This document shows positions 13,870-37,500 of a stretch of 64,000 bases of DNA, piece by piece (position 1 is the stretch's first letter; every line of letters begins with the position of its first letter). The position numbers were made by a program, and so were the translations under genes. Origin of the DNA: Amphiduros pacificus (Eukaryota > Annelida > Polychaeta > Phyllodocida > Hesionidae); contig OX439005.1 of NCBI GenBank assembly GCA_949316495.1, positions 24,392,217-24,456,216 of the forward strand, written 5' to 3'. The notes under the pieces were generated by a model. That model had not been told where the DNA came from and did no database searches. It saw only the letters and a list, made by a program, of their open reading frames with translations.

Positions 13870-16800
13870 CAAGCAGCAAATATGATGAAGTTGAAAAGGA
13901 ATGAAGAAAGTAACTTAGTTGTATGAAATCCCACCTTGGAGATGACTCAGTATTAAAAAAATGTATGATATATATTTGACACAAAATAGGCAGTAATTAT
14001 CAACCTGTGAAATAGAAAAATTGTTTTACACCTGTTAAATGGAAAATATCAATTGGGAATCAAATATGTATATTCTTATAAACTATGTATATGTAATCTA
14101 AGAGACCCAAAGTGTAATTAGTGATGATTAATTATCTATTTACAAGTGTTGGTTTAAGCAAAATCATGCTTGTGTGCATTTTACAAAGTAAGAAAATCCT
14201 CATGTAAATAAAGCATTCTCACCCAAGCCTCGAAGTAAATGTGACATAGGTGAGACCACACTCAAATCACTTTTCACTTCAACTAACTTTACTGCAAAAG
14301 TGCCATCTCATAGTGTAAAAGAAGCTAGGCACACAAACATGGCCAATATGGGGCAACAATACATTTATACTCCATAGACGTACAGCCTAATCAATTGAAA
14401 CTCAAACATCCAAACATGATGGCAAAACAGATGCAAGTGAAAAATCTTTAAAATGTGAGAAGGGTTCATATGCATACAGTAGACCATCTTCCTATTTTAA
14501 GTTAGTAGTGTTGTACATAGCTGACAGAAAAGGATATTTTGATTAAATAATTGAAAATATTTTATCATTTTAAATCTAGAATGTAAAATGTTTTGGTAGA
14601 TTGCAGGGCAGGACAATGGGTGTGATTATATGTGTGGTCTTGTATCTCAGCAGAAATACGGTAATATGAAGAACTGAGTTAATATATACTGAGATGTACA
14701 ACATATTGCATTGGACATCATATTGACAATTTAAACTGAAATTGACCCTAACCTGCAGCTTGTGATATTTAAAAGAATATGACACTCTGGAATTATTGCA
14801 CCTTGAGAACAGCTTTGACATTGTGAAACTTTGTTGAAATATACTTTGAAGAAATATACTCGTCAACTGAAAAAAGGTTGACAATCATTTGTGCATGACT
14901 GCAGAGGAATGATCTCAAGCTAATTGAATAAACCTGTACCATCTGGCTATTTTTATCACCATGATTTTTCTTAAATACATGAATATACAATATACAAAAA
15001 ATGCAGTGTTTTTATGCCATAAAATTCCATTCTCAGCCATCCGATTTACTTCTCTACACACATTGAATGCCATTATTCACAATTGTGACTCGCCATGACA
15101 TGCATCAGCAAAACTGTATAGTCGTGTTGTTTATAGGCAATGTATTTAGAGTTATATGGAAAGCAGAAAACGGGAATAAATAGTCCTCACCAAATGAGCC
15201 ACGTAATTATGAAACATTAAAGTAGGGTGTCAAGGCAAATGAATGTCTCAGTCAAGTATTGCAAACTTCTTGCTGAACGGTAGTTGTGTGAGAAAGCTGA
15301 AATGTTAATGTTATTGAAATCGAATGTGTCATGAAATAACCTTGCATCAATACATCCTGTTTTTAGTGATCTATTATTAAAAAAAGTCTGGTACATAGTT
15401 ATATATATAGGAAGAAAATTGTGGTATTTCTGTGAGAGGGAGTAAAAGTGTTGTGTGGGGAGATTGTGTAACAATGTTTTAACAGTAAACTTGTGAAACA
15501 AATCCGTCTGTTTGAAAATGCAGTTTTATTTTAAGTTGATATTGTCTGTTCATATTATGTCTTAAAACAACCAGGGAATAAATGTATAAAATCTAGAAAG
15601 ATGATGACAATAACACTTTTTAAAGAAAATTAAACATATTCTACTCGATTATATCAGGTAAAACTTTTGTAAAATACTTGCATGTACAAGGTAACTGTTT
15701 TTATCACTTGCCTCACATATATCATATGTAAGATCAGAACTGTAAATACATGAAATATATATTCAAACAATGTAGAAAATTGAATAAAGTGAATAAATCC
15801 AGTATTTTGAACATGAAAAGGATGTGTGTTTATGATTATTGTCTTAAACGGGTTTCGGTAAAGTTTAGGCCCCTCACTCAGACGTAATATCATTTAGATT
15901 GCGCTATCTTCTTGCAGGAAAAAAAGAGGTTGGTCATCCAAAATTTGATGATTCTTTTCAATTATTCTTGGTTCATTTATAATATTGCTTGTGATATAGG
16001 TCAGAAAGACCATTGTGTAATCTGATGGTCTCCATTAGTTATATACCCCTTTGCAAATTTGTCAAAGGGGTACTATCGGTGTGCACATCTGGGTGTCTGT
16101 CCCTTCTTGTGAATGCATGGAGTATAATGAATGCATGAAGCCTATTCAATTATTAATTAAACATATCCAAAATTTCACCTTAAGAGACCCCAAAACCTAT
16201 TCACAATGAAATGATATTTTTTACTTTTAAATAAAAAAACTCAAAAATAGCTAAAGAAAGATTGGTGGCAACACTTATCACTTCAAAGGGAAATTTACTC
16301 AATGTTCCAAACAGTGGGTTGCTATGACATCATGCACACAAGCTACAATATCAACTCCATTCATTATACTCCAATGTGAATGTGATAACTGCAGAATAGA
16401 TATTGTTTTGTTCTTCAAACTTGTGTGTATCATGATCTTGAAATGGTGCACTTCTGACCACAACCTACATTTTGGGATCATATGTTGAAAATGGATAAAA
16501 ATAGCATTGTCAAATTTAATCATGGATGCATCTTATCAATATATCTCAAAATGATGCTCATGTCAGTGACTTTGACATACAGTTTAAGGTCATGTGACAC
16601 ATACTGAAAATCCTGTAAATTTGATAAACTGATATTAAGAAAAGATGGCATTACTAAACATGGAGCTAAAATTAGATGATCAATATTAGGCATAAGAGTG
16701 CCATCTAGTGTTCAGTACCATTCAGGTACTGGTCTGTCTAATTGTCACGGAAAAAAGAGGTCTTTGGTTTCTTTTTCGGGGTTTTTCACATATTTTAGAT

Positions 16801-17105
16801 ATTTTATTTAATGATTTATTTTGACAAAGCACAGAATATGATAGAGTAAGATTTTCTCCGATCTGATATTACCACTTTAGGACAGCACTGCATGGAAACT
16901 CTTCAATTCAAAATAAAGAAATCCTTGTACATAAATTAATTATTAGGTAAAAACAAACCATTCCTGCCAAAGTTGATTGTGACTTAGATGAAAACAAACT
17001 TTACCCTGAGCACAAATCACTTTACCCTAAGCACAAATCACTTTTCACTTAAGTATCCCAATTCTATTGCAAAAGTGCCATCTTGTGGCACATTGAAAGA
17101 TAGGA
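13870..17105. other. Intergenic stretch with scattered repeat fragments
   Basis: There is no gene I can support. A 65-base motif at 14262-14320 (AAATCACTTTTCACTT, then GCAAAAGTGCCATCT) recurs at 17027-17080, so it is a dispersed repeat fragment. At 16044-16072 there is a perfect 10-base-stem hairpin, TACCCCTTTG...CAAAGGGGTA. An AATAAA at 14207 is a possible distal RTF1 poly(A) signal. Confidence 0.5.
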
Positions 17106-17306
17106 TACTTTGTCACCAGTGTGTGACCCATATGTTGTGAGTGCAGTGGGGTGTAGTGAGATAGGTTAGCTGCTCATGAGTGTATAAGGGCCTGCACCGG
17201 GCGGTCAGTTCCAGTGTTTACACACAGATTGGAGTCTCCCCTCGTAGGCTCTGAGTGCCTACGAGACATAAGTGGAGCAGCCAACTTATCAAATCAAATC
17301 AAATCA
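17106..17306 (+). mobile_element. Older solo copy of the (ATCAA)n-tailed 3' module
   Basis: It contains GGGCCTGCACCGGGCGGTCA, CACAGATTGGAG and AGTGGAGCAGCCAAC, and ends in repeated ATCAA. It is more diverged than the copies at 29-590 and 19960-20140 and lacks their upstream part, which suggests the 3' module moved on its own (SINE-like). Confidence 0.7.
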
Positions 17307-17307
17307 T

Positions 17308-17556
17308 GATTCCAAGGGTGCACACGATTGAACCCGATGGTTTCCGCCAAAATCTGTGGCAAACCGCCAGATCTGCCGGTTACACATGATTGGCCGGCGG
17401 TTTTGCCTGCCAGGCAACACCTCCCGGTGGCGGATGGACTCGCCGCTTAGACATGATTGGTCCGGCGGAAAGTGCCACTTTGCACACGATTGTGTATAGA
17501 CGGCAAATTTCGCCGCCTTCCACCGGTGGGGTAATTCCAATCGTGTGTACCCCAAC
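17308..17556. mobile_element. GC-rich MITE with inverted ends
   Basis: The left end GGGTGCACACGATTG pairs with the right end CAATCGTGTGTACCCC. CAA flanks both sides, consistent with a 3-base target duplication (Harbinger-like; inferred). The interior repeats CACACGATTG/ACATGATTGG motifs amid CGG-rich sequence, in sharp contrast to its AT-rich surroundings. Confidence 0.65.
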
Positions 17557-17589
17557 ATGGCGACAAGCGGGAAAGAACCAGACAAAAAA

Positions 17590-20140
17590 TTGAAAACTTA
17601 AATTCTTCAATTGTTATGATAGAAAAACATTTTCAATTTGGAATTTTTGCATCAACATCTTTGGGAATATATATATAGATACGGCTGATAATAGGATTTC
17701 TTGAGAAGAAATGGATGAGCATGAGACAAGGTAAAGGAGACAAAAGTGCGGGAAATAGCAGACAACATTGGACACCTTGGTTTGACTGAGTGGAAAGAGT
17801 TTTTCATCAGTGTAGGGGCCTGCACCGGGCGGTCAGCACGAGTGCTATTCACAGATTGGAGATAGTGCGTATTGGGTCTCCTCTCTAGCTGGATAGAATG
17901 CTGCGTAAGCTCTGAGTGCTCACGAGACAAAAGTGGAGCGGCCAGCATATCAAATCAAATCAAATCAAAAAAAATATGAGGTAGTACTGTATTGTTCTTA
18001 TGATTTGGTCATAAAGAAGAAATTTAAGGTAAGTGGAGGGTTAAAATATTTATTTTTCCGTGTTTTTTCTTTCAGGAGATGAAGATAGTGATATTTTGTT
18101 GCAGTTATTAGCAGCCACTAATTGTTATTATGATTTGTAGGGTTTGCAGGTCTGGAACAGGATGATGAGAAAAATGTTAGTCATAGTTAGTGGGGGATGT
18201 TGGTTATCTACGATGTAGTCTCGGTGTTAAAATCTTAATTTTTCCTTGGTGTTTCAGGAGATGAAGATATTTATATTTTGTTCCAGTCATTTGCAGCCAC
18301 TAATTGTTATTGTGATTTGTAGGGTTTGCAGGTCTGGATCAGGATGGTGAGAAAAATGTTAGTCATAGTTAGTGGGGGATGTTGGTTATCTACGATGTAG
18401 TCTCGGTGTTAAAATCTTAATTTTTCCTTGGTGTTTCAGGAGATGAAGATATTTATATTTTGTTCCAGTCATTTGCAGCCACTAATTGTTATTGTGATTT
18501 GTAGGGTTTGCAGGTCTGGATCAGGATGGTGAGAAAAATGTTAGTCATAGTTAGTGGGGGATGTTGGTTATCTAGGATGTAGTCTCGGTGGGATTATGGT
18601 ACTAATGATTTTATTTCTTGTATAGGTCCTTTTCAGGCGGAGAAAGAAAAGGAGTGGTAGTCATAGTTTAGTGGGGGATGTCGGTTACTTAGGATGTAGT
18701 CTCGGTGGGATTAGAAAAGTTGGTAAGGAAGCAGCTGGTAGATATGAAGGTGCTGAAGATCACTAGGTGCTCACGTGGAGGACATTTTTAGCCTCTAGTT
18801 GTGATTGGTAGGGCTTACGAGGATATTGGACGCCTCAGGCTGTTGAGGTGAAAGTTGTCAGTGCAGAAGGTGATAATTAGATAGGGTAGCTTTTCATCAG
18901 TGTAGGGGCCTGCACCGGGCGGTCAGCACGAGTGCTATTCACAGATTGGGGATAGTGCGTATTGGGTCTCCTCTCTAGCTGGATAGCCATGCTGCGTAAG
19001 CTCTGAGTGCCCACGAGACAAAAGTGGAGCGGCCAACATCATTGAAAACTTAAATTCTTCAATTGTTATGATAAAAAAACGTTTTCAATTCGGAATTTTT
19101 GCATCAACATCTTTGGGAACATATATAGATACGGATGATGCTTGTTATATATGTATACAAACAGATAAGTAGGATTTTTTGAGAAGAAATGGATGAGGAT
19201 GAGACAAGGTCAAGGAGACAAAAATGCGGGAAATAGCAGACGACATTGGACACCATGGTTTGACTGATATTTGGATATATCATGAATAGAAATAAGGTAG
19301 TACTGTATTGTTCTTATGATTTGGGCATAAAGAAGAAAATTAAGGTAAGTGGAGTGTTAAAATTTTTATTTTTTCAGGAGAGGAAGATAGTTATATTTTG
19401 TTCCAGTTATTAGCAGGCACTAATTATTATTGTGATTTGTAGGGTTTGCAGGTCTGGAACAGGGTGATGAGAAAAATGTTAGTCATAGTTAGTGGAGGAT
19501 ATTGGTTATCTAGGATGTAGTCTCGGTGTTAAAATCTTAATTTTTCCTTGTTGTTTCAGGAGTTGAAGATATTTATATTTTGTTCCAGTTATTTGCAGCC
19601 ACTAATTGTTATTGTGATTTGCAGGGTTTGCAGGTCTGGATCAGGATGGTGAGAAAAATGTTAGTCATAGTTTAGTGGGGGATGTCGGTTACTTAGGATG
19701 TAGTCTCGGTGGGATTAGAAAAGTTGGTAAGGAGGCAGCTGGTAGATATGAAGGTGCTGAAGATCACTAGGTACTCACGTGGAGGACATTTTTAGCCTCT
19801 AGTTGTGATTGGTAGGGCTTACGAGGATATTGGACGCCTCAGGCTGTATAGGGATATTGGACGCCCTTTAGCGCGCTGGGGATTGTAGGCCCCAAGGGAA
19901 GGAGTGAGTGTTGAGGTGAAAGTTGTCAGTGCAGAAGGTGATAATTAGATAGGGTAGCTTTTCATCAGTGTAGGGGCCTGCACCGGGCGGTCAGCACGAG
20001 TGCTACTCACAGATTGGAGATAGTGCGTATTGGATCTCCCCTCTAGCTGGGTAGCCACGCTGCATAGGCTCTGAGTGCCCACGAGACAAAAGTGGAGCGG
20101 CCAACATATCAAATCAAATCAAATCAAATCAAAATCAAAT
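17590..20140 (+). mobile_element. Tandem pair of the (ATCAA)n-tailed element
   Basis: Copy 1 (17590-19041) and copy 2 (19042-20140) both begin TTGAAAACTTAAATTCTTCA. Each contains a 182-base internal tandem unit beginning GGAGATGAAGATA (three units from 18075 in copy 1, two from 19377 in copy 2) and the 3' module GGGCCTGCACCGGGCGGTCA. Copy 1 is interrupted at about 17795-17968 by a separate insertion of the tailed 3' module, because sequence on its two sides is continuous in copy 2. There is no long reading frame and the class is unresolved. Confidence 0.75.
17795..17968 (+). mobile_element. Solo 3' module inserted into element copy 1
   Basis: The module (CATCAGTGTAGGGGCCTGCA to the ATCAA tail) interrupts sequence that runs from 'ggtttgactga' to 'gaggtagtactg' without it at about 19257-19300. 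This shows independent movement of the short module. Confidence 0.7.
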
Positions 20141-20226
20141 GAAAAAAAGCCAAAAAACCGGGGAGGGAATGAAATCACCCCTCTACTGCAGTCTTTCACA
20201 TTGAATTTCAATGAACTAACGTAACG

Positions 20227-30168
<9,942 letters not shown>

Positions 30169-30740
30169 AGTACTTCCATTAGTAATATAAGGATCTCTAT
30201 CAGTATTTATGTCCCATCAGAAGTGGAGACATGTTAGTATCTAGTACCTACCAATCAACATTACCAAAGATATTTAAACAGAGATTGGAAAGAGCAGGTC
30301 TGCCACTAAGTGTCAGTGTGGTGCACCATCCAACTCTCACATGGTCTCACACAATCATTTTTGCACAAATTACAATACAGTTCTCCATGCTATAAAACAG
30401 TACCTTTATAATCTACTGCATCCAAAGACGATAACATGGTCCATTTGTACAAAAAACCCTTGACAAGCTGGCCAAATGGCAACAGGAAGTTGCAGCATAA
30501 AAGTTGATATTAAAAAAATAGAACATGCAATTGAGGCAAGACATTAAACAATTGTACCAGTGAGGCCAGTAGCATCAAAATGCAATTATAACAAATTCTA
30601 CATGGATGGGACATCTTGCAATCTCTGATTGCCATTTAATTACGTATTCTAGTCATATGGCATACACATTTTATGAAAATAGCAAATATATATGTTAGCT
30701 GATGAAAGTTGGTTCATGTACTTGTGTTTATGCATAAAGT

Positions 30741-30757
30741 AATAAATGTTGAATAAA
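30741..30757 (+). terminator. Poly(A) signals of the ASB3-like gene
   Basis: Two AATAAA hexamers (30741-30746 and 30752-30757) lie 570-590 bases after the stop codon. Confidence 0.6.
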
Positions 30758-31374
30758 AGAAATGTTCCTTTTGAAACAAATATAACCAATACATTGGTAT
30801 TAGTCAAAACTGTTGATTAATAAAAAATTGTTATACATTCCATGTGAAAGGAGGTGTCTTGCAATTTTAGGTTTTTGATACCCTTTAAATGCAACAATAT
30901 TTGTAGGAATATTCAAAAGTTGGCCGTGTAGACTCCTTTTTAGTGTGAAGTGTATTGAAGAATGAGAAAAGATACTGTTGGTTTATGCACAAGTTGGTAT
31001 TGATCGGATTGTTTTGACAGTTACACAAAAGCATTTTGTCAATATGTTTGAAATGCCATAGTTTTTATTGATTTGTGTTTTGATTGAGTAAGGTGACAAT
31101 CATTTGGAGTCCAGGGGGTGAGTTTAAGTGTTTAAATGGCTTGTGATTGCCTGTATAGGATTTGTTAGACTTCGTCCAAGGAGAAGGCATTTGGCCTCAG
31201 TAGAAGTGTGAGAGGAGAGAGATAGGGTACCAGTGACTGGGTTGTGGGCCCGGGGTTGTGGGATCATGTTTGGAGAGAAATTTTTTGGGAATACGGGGAT
31301 TAAGTTGACAAAGTTGACAGATAGTTAAAAGAGGGATACAGTAGTGTTATTTCTTCAGGCAGCTCAGCATAATC

Positions 31375-32534
31375 ATGCCTTTTTGTATGTGGGTATGTAT
31401 GTGTGTCTATGTACAATGTATGTCTGTCTGTAGCGAACATCCTTGTCATCGCGATAACTCGAGAACAAATAATGGCAGCTTCATGAAACTTGACACACAT
31501 AAGCATCTGGTGAAAACCTCGGACGAATTCGATGCATGGCAACCTTGACCTATTTTTCAAGGTCACAGGGACAATTATGTGAAATCCCAAGAATCGCAAT
31601 AACTCGAGAACGAATGATGGCAGCTTTATGAGATTTGACACACATAAGCATCTGGTGAAGACCTCAGAATTTTTTTTATGAAACATGACCTTCACCTACT
31701 TTTCAAGGTCTCGGGACAATTATGTGAAATCATCCTTGTCATTGCGATAACACAAGAACAAATGATGGCAGCTTCATGAAACCAGACACACATAAGCATC
31801 TGGTGAAAACCTCGGACGAGTTTGATGGACGGCGACCTTCACCTACTTTTCAAGGTCACAGGGACAATTATGTGAAATCATCTTTGCAATCACGATAACT
31901 CAAGAACAAATGATGGAAGCTTCATGAAGCTTGACACACATGCATCTAGTGAAGACCTCAGACTTCTTTTGATGGAACATGATCTCACCTTCTTTTCAAG
32001 GTCACAGGGACAATTGTACTATGAAATCCCCATCATTGTGATAACTCGAGAACAAATGATGGCAGCTTTATGAGATTTGACACACATAAGCATCTGGTAA
32101 AGACATCAGAATTTTTTTAAAGAAACATGACCTTCACCTTCTTTTCAAGGTCAGAGGGACAATTATGTGAAATCCCAAGAATTGCAATAACTTAAGAACA
32201 AATGATGGCAGCTTTATTAGATTTGACACACATAAGCATATGTTGAAGGCCTCAGACATTTTTGTATGGAACATGACCTTCACCTACTTTTTAAGTCACA
32301 GGGACAATTATATGAAATCCCTATCATTGTGATAACTCGAGAACATGATGGCAGCTTTATGAGATTTGACACACATAAGCATCTAGTAAAAACCCCAAAA
32401 GTAGATTTTATGGTTTTTTTTACCCCTGCATCAATTTACCTTGGTGCAGTGACGTTTTGTTCACAAATATTGTGTGGAGCGAATGTTGTGCAATAAGTTA
32501 CCAGGGCTGAGGGTTGATGCATCTCTGATGCCTA
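31375..32534 (+). mobile_element. Second satellite-cored Helitron-like element
   Basis: It has the same plan as 6311-8797: a TATG/TGTC microsatellite near 31384-31430, about six to seven monomers of about 147 bases (GCGATAACTCGAGAACAAAT, TTCAAGGTCACAGGGACAAT), then the unique right end with TTACCCCTGCATCAATTTA and GGGCTGAGGGTTGATGCATC. Monomers here are more diverged, suggesting an older or less homogenised copy. It lies between the ASB3-like gene and LGMN. Confidence 0.75.
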
Positions 32535-32689
32535 TATTTAAGATGCTGAATAACAGTTCCTGTTTTAATAATAGCTCACAAAACCCTTAACAACAAAAAG
32601 TGAGTAATCAGATTACCAGATTTAGTGCTAGTTTTTGAAGAGGAAATAGTCGAGGAACTTAAATATCAGGATGCACAGTGCAACAGATT

Positions 32690-33610
32690 TTATAATAAAA
32701 AAAAAAGGATGACACCAAAGTTCCAATCGATATGTTCATTCTGATATTCGAAGCAGCACAGCTTCCAACATAGTTGGATATTTAAATGTCCAAGTTGACG
32801 TTTTTATTCCAAACCCTCTGCACTGCTTTAACATTTCAAGTGTCAGATATGGACATGGATCTGATCAATATAAAGGGAATATAACATGGCCAAAATGTAC
32901 AGCCCAACATAATGAAGTAGATTATATTTCAGATATCATAAAATGTGTGAATTGTCATGGCAATCACCCATCATAAGTGCAGAATTATCCATCCTTTTTA
33001 AAAGAGAAGGAAAATCAGCGAATATACCATACTGAAAACATCTTTTCTAGGGGCACGTAAACTTATAACAATACAAAAATGTGTATTGCTACCACTTAAA
33101 AAACAAAAGAGAAATCAAATCATACATTTATTCTTTTTATTCTCACTATGACTACCGGCAATAACATACAATGGAATTGTTGAGGATTTGAGGCAAACAG
33201 ACCAGAACTGGAATTATTAACTGAAATATATAATGTATCAATAATTTGTTGACAGGAAACTGATCTAAAGATAATTCCACAACCTCTTAGGGGTGTATGC
33301 ATTATAAGAAAGTTGGTTGAATTTGATGCATAACCCAGCTCCCACAATCATATACATGTATGTTAGTGATTTTAATGCTCACAACTATATTTAGGTGGCA
33401 GAAACAATACTGATGCCAAAGGATGTATTATAGATTTTTAAATAGCAAATACTTTGTGCCTTTGGAATGACGATTCTCCTAATATACATACATCCAGCTC
33501 TTTAACATCATTAGATCTCTCCATGTGTACTCCAAATTTATGTTTGGACTCTTCCTGGGAAGTGGAGAAAGATCAAAAGGTCATTATCACATTATTTTAA
33601 CATGTCAACA
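32690..33610 (+). mobile_element. Decayed LINE (Jockey/I-like): ORF1 zinc knuckles and endonuclease
   Basis: A translation in broken frames gives a CCHC-type knuckle (CVNCHGNHPS, about 32949-32978) preceded by a second Cys/His cluster, as in ORF1 of these LINEs. Then QWNC...GFEANRPELELLTEIYNV and QETDLK (from 33170) match the start of an apurinic-type endonuclease, and SDFNAHN, IDF, LCLWNDDSP and LSLSSLD-like motifs follow to about 33600. Several stops and frameshifts break it, and no reverse transcriptase was seen. It is an old fossil. Confidence 0.7.
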
Positions 33611-33721
33611 TTTTGGCCTATGTTCGAGAAAATCTTCTCACTAAGTTGTCAAGGAACCTGCAATTTTAAATAACATGACTAATATCATCCAATGAAAATC
33701 AATATGTATTTTGATGTGCGT

Positions 33722-33850
33722 AGGTCTGCTCTAGGAAAGGATTGAAGTGATCATTTATGAAGCAATCATTTATGAAGGCATTTTTTGCCAATGTTCACAA
33801 ACATTACACAAAAGCAATGATCAATACACCTCTAAGGCCACTGACATATA
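33722..33850. repeat. Dispersed repeat, three copies in the window
   Basis: A 110-base segment (gaagca...atgttcacaaacattac...caatgatca...aaggcc) recurs at about 37985-38110 (LGMN intron 7) and 40515-40625 (LGMN intron 11). It may be the tail of the nearby LINE; this is not established. Confidence 0.65.
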
Positions 33851-34531
33851 TTTTTTTCTGAAAATATCTGACTTCAAGTTCATTTTACTGATGGCTTTGG
33901 GAGTATAGTAGGTTTTCCAAATAAAATGGTAATTGAGTGATAATTTGACAATTAACCTTTTAAATCCAGCCCAAAATTTAGTGTTATTCCTATTTTCCAC
34001 AAAGACTCCTGCTTGAAAAGAAAGATCATTACTTTTAACTGATAATACAGCTTTCCAATTTTACATTACTCTAAGATATCGAGATTGAGAACATCTGATT
34101 AATAATTAATATTGAATGTGATTTCATATTAAAAAAACAAAGTACAGTATGCTTAATTTAAACTAAAAAATGACACTCCTATCATCCCTTTTGGAATAAT
34201 TTTAACATGTTAAATATAGAATGTGTGTCAGGAATTCCATTGCATAGATTAATAATATGTTTTACAAATATATAATCTTTTATTACAATGTTTTTGCACA
34301 ATGTGGGTCTGTCACAGATAGTGGGCGCCACAATGTTGCTAGCACCATAAGTTCTTTATTCCTTTCAGCCAATCAGGAGAGATGACCTACTTAACAAGCA
34401 CATGACAGAAGACCACATGACGAAGTAAACAAAAAGAAACAGGAATTCGCATTTTCAGCACTAGTTTTGACACTGTACAGGTGCATCGAAATTTCTTATT
34501 AGTAAACCATTGTTAAGTACATGAGTAGAAG

Positions 34532-37500
34532 ATGAGGATCTCACATGGATTGTTTTTGCTTGTCATTGTTGCAACTTCATGCTTTGGTAGGCCAAATGAC
34601 ATCAACAATTTTCCATTTTTGAAGGCAGGAATTGAAACTGAGCAAAAACCAGCCAATGAAGGAAAACATTGGGCTGTGATTGTGGCTGGTTCTAATGGCT
34701 ATTATAATTACAGGCACCAGGTAATTACCTACTAGTCAAAGAATTACACTGTAATATCTATGATCAAGTATGAATGGCAAGACTGTGTAAAGGGTTTTTT
34801 GTTATTTGTTTGTGTTTGTTTTGTTTTGTGTGGGTTTATGTTAGACTTTAATAACCATTATTAGCCTTCAGAAAATAACTCTTTATGAATAGGTTAAATA
34901 TCACACATTGTTTTTGTTCACCTGGAAACCTCAGAAACTATCCTTCTGAGTATTTGAACCTTAAACTATGTGTATTAAATCAGACAAAACAGAGTTGCAG
35001 TCCCATTTTATTAAATATTCTCATCAGTTTGCTGTTTGATGCATTCAGCTCATGACAGTGAAGGCGTATTTGAGTTAATCCATTGACCACACCATTTGTT
35101 GTTGATGTCCAAGTTACACATCTCAGAACAATCTGATGAGAATATTTTCAAAAGTGCAGATGCACTTTGAAGATTTTTAAAATGGAACCTCAGCGCTGTT
35201 GTCATCTGCATCTCTGTTGTTGTTTGCTACAAATGTGCCAGCAATGTCAAATGGTGTGATAAGCACTGGCAACTATTCCCATATTCAACATCAAAATAGA
35301 CTTGAAATCTGCTGTTTCCACATACACCATGCACTGCCCATCATATTTAAATACAACTCTGGTAGAACTCGATCTCTGGCAACAAGCCATGCACTTCTCT
35401 ATTCAAAATAAAATGCAATGCTTCTTTTCATGATCTCAGCACCATGAACACAGTCAGTGGTAGGAGAGCTATGAAGCAATCTGTGCAGTAAATCTGAACC
35501 AATCTGGTGAAATTGCATCATATTCTGGATGCTTACAACTGATCTGGATGCTAAATTGCGTCATTCTGGGCGCTCGCTACAAATCAGGGCACTTAATTCG
35601 TTGTCAGCTCTACCCAATTCTCCTTTCCAATTCTTTACATTTATATTCCCCCTCACCCCAGAAAAAACTATCCTAGATACGGCACTGTCATCCAATGTAA
35701 GAATGGCTATCATTTTTATCTTGCCTGTGTCAACATGTTAGTGAAATTCATGCCTCAGTGAACACACAGGTCACAGTGAAAAAGGACCTGTGATGAGTGT
35801 TTATTTATTCTCATTTGTAGGCAGATGCTTGCCATGCTTACCACGTCCTCTCAAGTCACGGAATTCCAGATGAGAGAATTGTTGTGATGATGTATGATGA
35901 CATAGCCGATTCAGAAGAGTAAGTTTCTTCCATTTTCTTTAGAAAACAGAAAGAGTATTGCTCCACATGTTATATGCATGTGAAAATATTAACAAACTGA
36001 ACAGAAAGTAAAGAAACCACATAAGATATTGAAACAAACCAAAATATGTAGAAACATAACAAAATACAACAAACAAACAAGAAATAAAACAAACAAAACC
36101 AAGAAATAGATACAGAGTAATATAGAGTTGTACAGATATATCCATTTTTTATCTTCTACTGCTAACAGGCAATGAATGTCCAAAAAAGGAAACATTCGTG
36201 TAAAAAAAAAACACCCAATGGTTGGCAAATTTAAAAATGTATTTGTTTTTGTTTGATACACAATGATTGCTGGTAAAAAAAAGAGAGCTCAATAATTTCT
36301 TGCAAATTTAGAAATGTATTTGTTTTTGTTTGATACACAATGATTGTTGGTAAAAAAGAGAGCTCAATAATTTCTTTAATAATTATATTTTACCATTATG
36401 CCTCTCTCAAATCTAAATAATAGCAAGGTGTGCATTCCATTGTATGTTTTGTGATAAAATATACTTTCTGGATGAAATAATCACAGAATTCTGTGGATAA
36501 GTCACTTATATACATGTACAATATGTGTCAACATCTTCAAAATCTCTCATTTCATCATGTTATTGTTCAGTAATATATTCATTATTGAAATCAATTATCT
36601 TTAATTTTTTTCTATTTTTATCCATAAAAAGGAACCCTTTACCTGGGACAATTATCAACCATCCAAAAGGACCAAATGTGTACAAAGGTGTCCTGAAGGA
36701 CTACACAAAGGAGGTATAACATAATAATACATCATTTATAAGAGTTTTCAATGTATAATGCAACATATATTGTGAGAAAAAAATCTAAAAATGATTTGCA
36801 AGCAAAATAAAATTGAATGTAGCTTCTGCTAGCACAACTAGAACATTTTGTAGATAAATTATATAATGGTAATAGAAACATGTTTAAATTAAGCACATGC
36901 ATTTTGTATAAATTTTGTCAATTTATTTATGTTGAATCATTTCAGACTGTAACTCCAGACAATTTCCTCAATATTTTACAAGGTAACAAACAAGCTATGG
37001 CAGGAATTGGAAGTGGGAAAGTTATTGAAAGGTAAAAGTTATTTTCTTAATATGGTTATTGGAATTATTTAGACAATACTGCTTGAATTAATTAATGCAT
37101 TCGATTCTCACATATCCTTTCTTATGATGGTGATCCCACATCTCAATGATTTCCACTAAATATTGACAAAATAATGCTTGATACACCACTCTAAGTCATA
37201 AGTAAGAAGATTCTTGTAGATGAATGGAGAAATTTTGGGTTAAAATTTTTAATTTCTTATTTTCCAGCGGTCCAAATGATCATGTGTTTGTGTACTTCAC
37301 AGACCATGGTGCACCCGGTCTCATTGCCTTCCCAGATGATGAGGTGAAATCTTTATAAATCTGAAATATTAAAGTGTTAAATATATATGACAAATATGTA
37401 CATATTATGATGTAATTAATTTTGATAGATCAAATTGTTTTTCAGGAATTGAGGCAACGTGATCATATAAATAACTAGACTATCATAGGATTATTATTAA

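Noticed and set aside
17380-17590. ATGGCGACAAGCGGG near 17557 as a first coding exon
   Set aside because: The frame closes after 14 codons, no donor or downstream exon fits, and the sequence borders repeats on both sides.
17304-17593. Frames of 67-93 residues in GC-rich DNA
   Set aside because: The stretch is a MITE with inverted ends, and the low stop density comes from its base composition.
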